DNA of 17,254 nt from positions 1-17,254 of the forward strand of contig JSYX01000687.1 in NCBI GenBank assembly GCA_000787465.1, written 5' to 3'. The stretch comes from Thermomucor indicae-seudaticae. Lineage: Eukaryota > Mucoromycota > Mucoromycetes > Mucorales > Lichtheimiaceae. Position numbers and translations under genes: made by a program. The notes beneath the pieces were generated by a model. That model had not been told where the DNA came from. It worked only from the letters and a program-made list of their open reading frames with translations, and did not search any database. Shown piece after piece: positions 1 to 7,710 of this stretch (positions are counted from its first letter, which is position 1; the number at the start of each line of letters is the position of its first letter).

Positions 1-122
1 AATTCAGGAACAGCACGGCTAATAGTTTACAATGGACGGATCAATGTTGATTACCATTGACAGGTTGTACCAATGATCGATATTGACAGACCATATGTTG
101 TACGGATACAACAGCTTTAATT

Positions 123-3100
123 TCAACTCCTAGAACCATCCATATCTTCTGCTTCGTTCTCTGAAGACGATGCATCTTCGTCCTCAGATGTAGATGAGCT
201 GTACTTTTGATGGCTGGGTAGTACATCGTCGTGGTTTTCAGATGTTACCGTATTACCAGCAAAGGCGCTATCGTTGCTCCACTCGACACAACTATCTATT
301 TCAGGAATTTCACCTAGTGATGAAATCCAAGCGAAGCGATCGGAATCACTGTTGATGAGGTAACGCTCGTACAGATGCACACCATCGGAGGTGTTTTCAG
401 GCTGCTTTTCAGTGGCAAAGTCCGGGACAATCCATACAGATCGCTCGATCTGCTCTACATTGGCGATAAATATCCCTCTGTAGGTGAACTCTGTTGCAGG
501 CTTGACAACTTCCAGATCGGTAGCATGGGCCGTGACGACGCGTATGGACCGCTGAGCCAGACACAGACTGTAGACTTTTCCAAGGCGCAAGATCGAGAAA
601 AAGTTTGAACCTGGCCGTAGATCTGCTCTCCTGATGGATAGTTTAACAAAGCGAAATCCTTCCGAGGGCGGCCATGGAATTCGTAGTGTGCCCTGACTTT
701 TTCTTGGATCTCGTTGCCATCGGTGTCAAAGTCATTGATGGTATACACCTGGTATAATTCAATCTCTTCTGTGTCAGGAACCGGCATGTTTTTCTTTCGT
801 CGTGTGGCTCCTTTTCCCTCGACGTATGTATCTAGATATGACAATAGCAGCGATCTGAAGTCGATGTTACCACAAATCTGCGAATGATGAAGGCTGCTAA
901 TAGTATAGTGTCCATTTATCTGTGACGATAGAGAAGCTTTCGCAATCAAGCCAGCAGGGTCTACCGTAGTCGGTTTGGCGGGCAAGGGATGGGATCCCTG
1001 GTCATCGAACAGTATATCGCGAAATTGTATGTAATTGGCCATCTACAGATAAAATCAGGATTTGCTTTAATGACCATTATAAAGGATGTTCGTTGCCTGG
1101 ACCAGGGAGTCGTATCGTCGGTTCGTCCGCCTTGAAGGCTTCTTTGCATCTAACGTGTGCTGATGCTCGGAGTGCGTTGTCGAATAGCCTCCTATTGCAC
1201 CCCGGCTGCGTATGTCATCGGCATACTTGGTCAGCATATGGTTCTTTGGGAACCGTAGTCCGCTCTACTCAGAACTTGTTGATAAACAGCATTTATATTA
1301 CTGAAATATTTTCTTACGTTTGAGTATTTTTCGAAGACAGGGCTGTACCGGTAATAGTCGTTCAACGATTGCGCCATGGCTAACAGGGCTGTCTCCTTGT
1401 ATTCCTTTCCGGTCACTTGTATGAAAAAATCGATGAAAGATCGTACGCACAAACATGCTTGCAAAGATAGAAAGTCGTATGTACAGGGCAGTATAATCTG
1501 AAAGTCATAAGCGGGATACCGTTTTGCACCTAAACTATACAGTATAGCCTACCTATATATTGTCTTTCATCTCCGTATATGTAGCGTTCTTCAAGTTTAA
1601 CATGAAAATCCCGTTGCCGAACTTTCGAATGTTCTTGTACGCAGGCAGAGATATTGTCCCGTTAAAGAATCAGAAAGCCGCAGTCATAAGCAAGTTTATA
1701 TTGAACTTACCGTTGTCTAATAACGTCGATGGCTTTGCTACCATGAGTATCTCGAACCATTCTTTCAACACATTGCAGGAGATGTTGATAGACTCCTTCC
1801 AACTGGTGTAAATCGTCCACGACAAGTGCTTCATATATGTTTAACGTTTCAGCTGGTAGCGACCAAAACGCGTTCTTGAATGGACGTATTAGCAATCTCA
1901 AAGCGCAATGTGGCATAACCATAACGCTGATTTTTACAACATTAAATGAATATTTCTTCGTGAATGCCGCGACGACATCGTTTTGTCCGTTATCGACGAG
2001 CTTTTTCGCGTGTATGCACATCCCAGATCTGTTTGTAACGGAAAGCGGCAAGTTGGTGGCCTTTGACTCCTCCACGTCGACACCATGGAGAGGTAGATGA
2101 AACCGTTCAGTGGGCACAAAACATCTCCGGCACCCCCGTTCGGTCTTGCCATGTTTTACCAGCGCCAGCAGACGTCTACAAAACGATTTAATATGACGCC
2201 ATAACGCACCATCAAACCCAACTGAAACCTACTGCTCAGGTAAATCGCAGGTATAAGTTGCCAAGGCCGGAACGCAGCAATACACACGATTGTATGGACC
2301 TTTCATCTCGCAAAGCCTGCTGTGCATTGTCAAGCAAGCTTTTACTCAACCGGAAACTTAGCCTTACCTATTCTCAGTGAAAGGCGCGAAGACTCTCGTC
2401 AGACAATAGTGAAAAACCGCCTGCTTCGCTTGCCTAAACCAAGTTGCGTTGCCGCCATTCTTCGCGTCAAGAAGTGGAAAATATGCTAGCAGGCGACTTG
2501 CATGCAACGTGTCTTTGTCTCTATATTCTAGTGGAATCTTTCCTATGTCGAGAGTTGAGCGTAAATGGTAACTGGACAAACTTATATTCTTACCTTGTTT
2601 TAAAAGAGTGGCCACGCTTTCTGTCTTTGGTTGCCGCTTATAAGCGTCTGATCCGACGCCAACATCAGGGCCAGTATAACGCTTTCAGCTGGTGAGATAT
2701 CCTGCAAAAATGCTATTGAACAGCGCTTATATACGGTCGTTCAGCAATACAGTCACCTGAATCCGTCGCCACCAGTTGCTACTGTATAAGTCCGTGTACA
2801 CACGTTCACTCCCGCGAAAAATAGTAGCTGGGTTAAGCCGCGTAACATCCCAGAATAGCGGATGGCTGAATATTCTCTCTGATAAATGAAGGATATTTCG
2901 ATATATCAAGACAAGCGGGCCGACTGCTTGCGTAAATGCCTCTTCTTTTCCAACCGGAAAATCTGGCACCAGTTTCAGATCGATCGCCTCCGTTTTAAAT
3001 GGCTATAGACATAATAAGCAAAAGTTCGGCATGCGACATTGATTATCTTTACCAATGACACGGATGGATCATCTTCAGATAGCAAACGCTGGCGCAGGGT

Positions 3101-3696
3101 ATCTAGAGTCCTGAAACGTAGCTGTACATGTTCCTTGCTAGTGTATACGTGATCGACGCAGGATTGGATTAAATCCACAAGCCTATCGCACGATAGTCAG
3201 CAAACAGCCTGACTACTACTCGACAAAGGAATGCCTCTCATAGCTCTTTTTTGATAGCTCGTTATCAATAGCGAATTCGGCCACTTTACGTTCAATATCC
3301 ATCAACGTAGTTCTATCCTTTTTCGCTGATTGTACGCGTCTATATTTTGCTGCTTGACTGTATATTTCTGATTGAACGGTATGACCAGGAGTGCACGATA
3401 GGATACGGCTTAACAAGCATACCTTCACTGAGATGTTCTAATCCTGGTGGCAAATTATCATCCATGCTTATGTCAAGCGGTTCCATGTCCGCGTTCACGT
3501 TAGCCGTGGACTCAGACACGTCCGAACTGTTCCCTTGGGGAAGATCAATGCTGCTTCGGTTCGTCCGTTGCAGGACACCAAAATCGGGTAGTGGTTCCCC
3601 TCCGTGGCACCATCGGACATGCGATCGTAGAGCTTGTAGACTTATCCGCGGCTTTCTGCCTTGCCAGCTTCGAAATGGACAACAGAATTCATTCAT
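123..3696 (-). pseudogene. Plavaka-type DDE transposase, 13 exons, nearly full length but frameshifted
   Basis: Cut-and-paste transposase, about 975 residues if read through. Exons (descending): 3423-3696, 3220-3357, 3053-3182, 2757-3002, 2594-2701, 2368-2542, 2233-2316, 1938-2175, 1711-1874, 1553-1658, 1318-1497, 1103-1264, 123-1042. Most joins are in phase. Exon 1 has a degenerate zinc-finger-like segment ending HVRWCH. Core motifs of the family follow: ALMLASDQT (first Asp, ~residue 280), then a WPLF...GKIP...LLAYFP block, CRRC, YEALVVDDLHQL (second Asp, ~485) and YSTTHSEHQHTLDAK (Glu, ~647). The C-terminus is Ser/Glu/Asp-rich. Damage: one-base deletions inferred in an A run near 3325, a T run near 2602 and a T run at 598-602; an in-frame TAG at the end of exon 10 (1553-1555); and an acceptor reading CGG instead of an AG at 1659-1661. 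The 37-nt intron 3183-3219 is the least certain. Family assignment is from motif order; Plavaka versus another CACTA relative is less sure. Confidence 0.85.
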
Positions 3697-3745
3697 GATA
3701 GTAAATAAAACAAGTTGATCTTCCCAGCGCCTTTACTTTAATACG

Positions 3746-3754
3746 CCTTTTATA
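3746..3754 (-). promoter_or_regulatory. TATA box of the transposase gene
   Basis: TATAAAAGG on the minus strand, about 50 bases upstream of the transposase ATG at 3696. The position and match suit a fungal core promoter. No other promoter element is evident. Confidence 0.5.
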
Positions 3755-3922
3755 GTGATTTTGGGAAACGTGTGTTTCATTATAATAATCCCCTTTACAC
3801 CGAAAACTACAGTGAGTTACTGCCTTTTTCTGGAACATGCAACTTAGAAACTGAAAGCCAAAAACTTCCACAGTTTCATGTCTTTAGGACTAAAAGGGTT
3901 TGAGCAAACGAAACATAGTTAT

Positions 3923-3945
3923 GGTGCATACTGCTTAGTCTCGTA
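3923..3945 (+). repeat. 23-bp direct repeat, copy 1
   Basis: A 23-base sequence starting GGTGCATACTGCTT and ending AGTCTCGTA is found again, identical and in the same orientation, at 10720-10742. Just downstream both copies continue with a related ACAA(A)TTT. Flanks otherwise differ. It could be the end of a dispersed element or a remnant of a repeat family. Confidence 0.7.
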
Positions 3946-4123
3946 AAACAATTTCGGCCCCAACACTCTTCACTGGAATTGCTTCCCGTCTCCCTAAACC
4001 TGTATTTTCAGGAATTTTTCGCGTTAGCATTGTTTATTGATGTGTTCTTAACAGATCTGACGCGAAACTTTTGAAAATGGTAATAAGACGAGTTTTAACT
4101 TGGACTACGCTTTCCGTGACTAA

Positions 4124-4368
4124 AATTTCTATTTTCTGGAGGACTTGTGGCAATTGGGAAGAGATTTATCAAAGACGCTCATTCTGGATAATTCACCTGT
4201 AAGTTACATATTCCAGACTGCCAATGCAGTTCCTGTGTCAACGTGGTTCAGTGATCCACATGATACGGAGTTATCGGGCCTCGTAGGTTTTTAGAAGACC
4301 TGACGATGGTAGACGACGTGACACTTGTGCTTGACAGCGCTGTCGATACCAGTATGAACGCAGGCTAG
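4124..4368 (+). pseudogene. CTD small phosphatase-like (NLI-interacting factor, SCP/Dullard family), C-terminal fragment
   Basis: Members of this HAD-type phosphatase family dephosphorylate serines, for example in the RNA polymerase II C-terminal domain. Only the C-terminal part is present. From 4124 the frame reads LEDLWQLGRDLSKTLILDNS, then PVSYIFQTANAVPVSTWF and SDPHDTEL, the characteristic ILDNSP...NAVPV...W...D.EL signature of the family end. A one-base deletion in the T run 4288-4292 shifts the frame. After it EDLTMVDDV and the rest follow, ending at TAG 4366-4368. The catalytic DLDETL loop and all N-terminal exons are absent. An in-frame TAA at 4121-4123 closes the frame upstream and no clear acceptor was found. 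It lies next to the transposon, which may have cut it. Family call is strong; a functional gene is unlikely. Confidence 0.8.
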
Positions 4369-4379
4369 TCTTGCTCCGC

Positions 4380-4760
4380 TCTCCCAGTGCTGCTGCTCTT
4401 TTGTCGCTATCGTTTCTCGTCATTGCATCATCCTTTTGCATCTTTCCTTTGTTTCCTGGTTGCGCTTTCTTGTCCGTTCATTTTTTCCGCATTTGTTTTA
4501 CCGTTTTATAATTTGTTTTTCTTATCTTTTTTCTTTTTTTTACATATTTTGGGTTTTGTCGTCTTGACGACAACTGATTGTTGAAACATCATCCCCTTCA
4601 TCTGGCTGCCAAGTTACCGTTTTACAGCATCTATTTTGTCTTCTGTGCCAGATGCTATTATTTACTAGTATCTAATTTCTTTTTGCCTTTTTGTCCCGTG
4701 TATTACATTTCATCATATTTATCCTCCTTTTTACACCCTCAATAGCCCATGTTTTTGCAA
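4380..4760. other. Pyrimidine-rich non-coding stretch
   Basis: About 380 bases with strong T/C excess on the plus strand, including T runs near 4484-4550. An open frame at 4387-4584 translates into low-complexity hydrophobic sequence and reads as a by-product of this composition. It follows the stop of the phosphatase fragment, so it may be old 3' flank. No gene is supported. Confidence 0.5.
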
Positions 4761-4921
4761 CGCCTGTAAGGCGGATCTACCTTGCAATTTTGGGAAGAAA
4801 ATAATAAGTTACACTTATTGCTGAAATCTTTCCGATGCGCACACTGACAGTATTCAAAGAGGCGAAACGCTCAAAAGAGTAAGAATTGAAGTCCTAATTA
4901 GCTTTCGATTTAACGATATTA

Positions 4922-5023
4922 GGGCAGAGAGTGATCACTGATCACTGAATCGAAGATAGTGATTTTCTGCCGCATACCGACTTGGGGAGGGCAAAAAGTG
5001 ATCGTTGAATGGAGACATCACTG
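4922..5023. repeat. Imperfect direct repeat with an internal palindrome
   Basis: GGGCAGAGAGTGATC at 4922 and GGGCAAAAAGTGATC at 4989 start two related blocks (TGAAT and an AGAYA-like motif follow in each). The first contains a 17-base perfect palindrome around a central C, AGTGATCACTGATCACT, at 4930-4946. It lies in the ~700-base gap between the phosphatase fragment and the SPATA20 fragment. Function unknown. Confidence 0.5.
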
Positions 5024-5074
5024 AGTTGAGCGCCGATATCAAATTGCAAAAAGTTATTGATACTTATATTTCTT

Positions 5075-6214
5075 CTAGCGCAACTTTTCTTCTAGTTCGC
5101 GCAGATCATGGATAGGCAAACTACATGCAAAGTTTTCACAAATATATGCCGCAGGCCTATTGTCAGACTTTGAGACATCCACAATTTGGCGAACGATACT
5201 GTTGTTGGCGTGCACAAAGTCGCCTTCCTTGGCTCGGGCGATTATCTTGTTAGGGATAAAGACTCGGTCCACAACCTTTTTGAACTCGTTCGATTGCTCA
5301 TCCTTTCCAGCAAGACAATCTATTATATAGAAAACAGTAAGTAACGGCAACTTGCATGTATCCGTACATACTCGGTGTATCTACCTCTTTTGCACCAACG
5401 GAGACCAAGAGAAAGCAGAGACAAAGGCTGGCATGGCAAAGGCATGGCCGACTGGAAAGCCATAATGGTTTCGTCTGCCTTGGTTCTGTACGCTTGGTTC
5501 TCCAAAAGAATCGAGAGCCGTATGATGTTTTTGACTGTAACGGCGTTGCTACAGAAACAATTTGAAACAGAGAGTGGATTAATATCCATCGTTGCAAAGC
5601 TCCCAAAGCAGGGGATATTTACGCGGATGGCTCAGCACCGTCTTGCTCTAACGTTAAGTGTAAGGGCAAAGAGATTAGAAAGACGCTTGCTTCCCTTTGT
5701 TCCTTCCTTTAATCTTACAAGAATACGCTTGTTGCTTGCTGGTACATTATAGTAACCTCCTTGATCGCTATCATAAAACAGTTCGTCTTGAGTTCTTTGT
5801 AACTGGTTAGCCCACTCGAGCCATCGAGCATCGAAGGACGCCTGATACAGATCCAGCAGTCCTTGGATTAGATAGCATTATTGATATTACAAATCGGTTA
5901 GATAATAATGAACGCCATCACAGTGCTGTCTTCATCACTGGGGATCAATTTACCTATAATCGTCCAAATATCCTTCAATGTCAGAAGCGCCGTCGCGATA
6001 GCTACGGATCAGACGACCAGACTCTGGCTTATACAGATGCGTTTGAAGGAACTCTCCTGCCTTTGTTGCTAGATCCAGAAATTGAGGATCTCCTAAGGCT
6101 TGAAATGCCTGAACCAGGCCAGATATCATCAGCCCTGGTACAGATAAATCAGATTCAAAACTTGAGTAACGACTAACTCGAAAGAAGCCCATTATCATTC
6201 CAGGGTGTCAAAAT
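5075..6214 (-). pseudogene. SPATA20/YyaL-type protein (DUF255 thioredoxin-like), C-terminal half, degenerate
   Basis: The family has an N-terminal thioredoxin-like domain and a C-terminal six-hairpin (glycosidase-like) domain. Only the latter part is here. Segments (descending): 6196-6214 ILTPWN; 5954-6134 GLMISGLVQAFQ...GRLIRSYRDG..DIEGYLDDY; 5703-5878 LIQGLLDLYQASFDARWLEW...QDELFYDS..GGYY; 5623-5647, a 25-nt exon EQDGAEPSA; 5372-5548 VKNIIRLSILLENQ...; 5075-5319 AGKDEQSN...PNKIIARA...AYICENFACSLPI. These are the expected C-terminal blocks in the right order. Damage: two one-base deletions inferred in 5372-5548, around FAMPAFVSAF; donors reading AT (6194-6195) and GA (5701-5702); and no AG at the 3' end of intron 5879-5953. 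The thioredoxin domain is missing because the 5' side joins a copied piece of another gene at 6214/6215. Family identity is strong; activity is not expected. Confidence 0.82.
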
Positions 6215-6433
6215 CTTTTCTGCCTCATAATCCACTATATTTCTCTTCGTATCATTACCACGCTCCCCAAACCTTTGGATAGCCGCATTCTTCCCTTTTG
6301 CCTTAAACAAGTTAAGCCAGCAATCCTTTTCTTACTGAGATGGATTTTTCTAACTTACACTAACTGTCTGCGCCATTGTGCTCAGGAAAGTCTCTGCAAC
6401 TGCCTTTGATTACGTAGCTCAACATAAGGTTTA
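6215..6433 (-). repeat. Inverted copy of an exon-intron-exon block of the 7711-9792 gene
   Basis: 219 bases on the minus strand match 7950-8169 on the plus strand, with about eight substitutions, a two-base deletion and one extra G by my manual alignment (roughly 95% identity). The copy retains the 57-nt intron, so it arose at DNA level and not from mRNA. Its 3' end coincides with the end of an exon in the other copy (8169) and runs straight into the SPATA20 fragment. This copy keeps the GGGG that the plus-strand copy lacks, so its second exon reads AKGKNAAIQRFGERGND without interruption. Its first exon is frameshifted by the missing CA. Confidence 0.88.
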
Positions 6434-6752
6434 TGCCCAGCATCACGTGACATTCTGAACGGAAGCTGTACTCCAGTTTCGCTGGCGCGTATCCATAACT
6501 TTGTTGTTGCGCTGGTCGTCCTTCTGAGCCGATCCAGGGTGATTGTATATCTGACTCTTAAGTAGCGGAAGGGTGGTCCTGGAGATTACGTCTGGTTGCG
6601 AAAGAACATTTTGTTAGGCTAGTTTGGGAAACCACTTACAGAAGGCGACGACATCACCGAGATTATAAATACCTCAACTCGCGAGATATATAGCAAAGTA
6701 GAGCTTCGATCTAAGCATCATCTGCCTTGTGTGCGCCTGCGAGGCAAACACA

Positions 6753-6961
6753 CTAGTGTGGCCATCTGCAATGCGTAAAGGCCCTTGTGTTGAGGAACTC
6801 ATCTAGATAAAATTCCCTTTGGGCAGGGGACTGATCAACAGGGTTTGTATTTACCAGACTCCTTACTTCGCGCGCTTTAGTTTTGCACGCTTGCGCTTGA
6901 AGAGGAAACGTTTTTGGATTAACTTCATTGCTGATTCACGACCGCCGGAGACGCATTCCAT
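6753..6961 (-). CDS. Possible small two-exon gene or 5' part of a larger one; no family recognised
   Basis: An ATG at 6961 opens a basic exon (6867-6961) reading MECVSGGRES, then FLFKRKRAKLKRAK, which ends at a GTAAGG donor. A 50-nt intron (6817-6866) with an AAG acceptor joins in phase to EFYLDEFLNTRAFTHCRWPH (6753-6816), ending at TAG. Intron size and splice style match the well supported genes nearby, which is the main argument for it. Further open segments lie downstream on the same strand, to about 6445, including TLPLLKSQIYNHPGSAQKDD, so it may be the start of a longer broken gene. The first exon has many Lys/Arg residues. I recognise no domain, and the call could be chance. Confidence 0.3.
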
Positions 6962-7281
6962 TTACATCTCTGGAGAGCTGTTTTCTTGTACGGCGTACTG
7001 TTGTAGCTAACATGCCTTTGGAACCATTGCCATTGTCGATAACTGCAATGACCAACACCTTTTGCATGTATATGTCAATTATAATATTCACGCATTTCTG
7101 TGATTGCACTTGCCTTAATAGTATTCACATTTCTTTACGCATCTTTGTGTCAAGCTGAGTACCGTCTCAATACCTTGCATTCGCTTGAAGTATGATTGTC
7201 TGCATTTTCTGAATACACTGTCAGTTCAGAGGATCAAGCGACAAGCCGCGTCTCAGAGGAGACAAGCAGCCTTCCCACTCT

Positions 7282-7394
7282 CGGCTGGAGCAGCATACAC
7301 CGCAAGGCAACCAGATTGTTAGGCTGGAGTAGTATACACTACAAGCAGCCGGATGGTCAGGTTGGAGCAGTGCACCACAAGGCAGCCAGAAATT
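7282..7394 (+). repeat. Three imperfect tandem copies of a ~37-39-bp unit
   Basis: Units at 7282-7320, 7321-7357 and 7358-7394 each start with (G/A)GGYTGGAG and carry CA(G/C)-rich AAGGCARCC-like ends. A plus-strand frame through them gives the partial repeat GWSSIHRKA / GWSSIHYKQ / VGAVHHKA. There is no good sign of a gene around it. The surrounding 6962-7710 holds no other feature I can support. Confidence 0.6.
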
Positions 7395-7710
7395 TCTCCG
7401 TGTTAGGGCAGGGTAAAAAGCATCCGCTGCAGCCTTTGATCATGAGATGCTGTTAAGCACAATGTAGTACTTAGCTTTCCAAGGTGATCTCGAAACAGTT
7501 ATTGTGGCTAGCTGCCTTGGCAAAACCATCGTGTTGATGAAATGCGTAGTACACATTGTTTGAACGTAACACCAATTCACGCTGGGGAAAAGTCCCTCAA
7601 CGGGAGATCCTGATTGGCAGACAAGGAAATTACGTCACTATGTCATTTCTGGCATTCCGTAGTGCGCATAAACTCCGTCGTAGCTTTGCAGATCGTTGCC
7701 TGGTTACAAT

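Larger units (their letters stand above)
1..3820 (-). mobile_element. Plavaka/CACTA-like DNA transposon, decayed copy (boundaries not fixed)
   Basis: The element is defined by its transposase at 123-3696. The left end may lie outside the window, because only 122 bases follow the stop codon. On the right, the minus-strand sequence beginning near 3817 starts with CACTGTAGTTTTCGG, which has the CACT start expected of CACTA-group terminal repeats. It sits about 120 bases upstream of the transposase ATG. No matching inverted end can be seen, so the boundary is a guess. Confidence is high that this is transposon DNA and low for the exact limits. Confidence 0.7.

Noticed and set aside
3003..3052. 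Apparent frameshift in the transposase before PFKTEAIDLKLVPDFP
   Set aside because: A 50-nt GT-AG intron with phase 0 explains the frame change without any indel.
4387..4584. Hydrophobic 65-codon plus-strand frame resembling a membrane protein
   Set aside because: It is explained by T/C-rich composition and has no splice, promoter or family support.
5356..5752. Plus-strand open frames of 69 and 125 codons
   Set aside because: They lie opposite recognisable SPATA20 exons and have no family resemblance.
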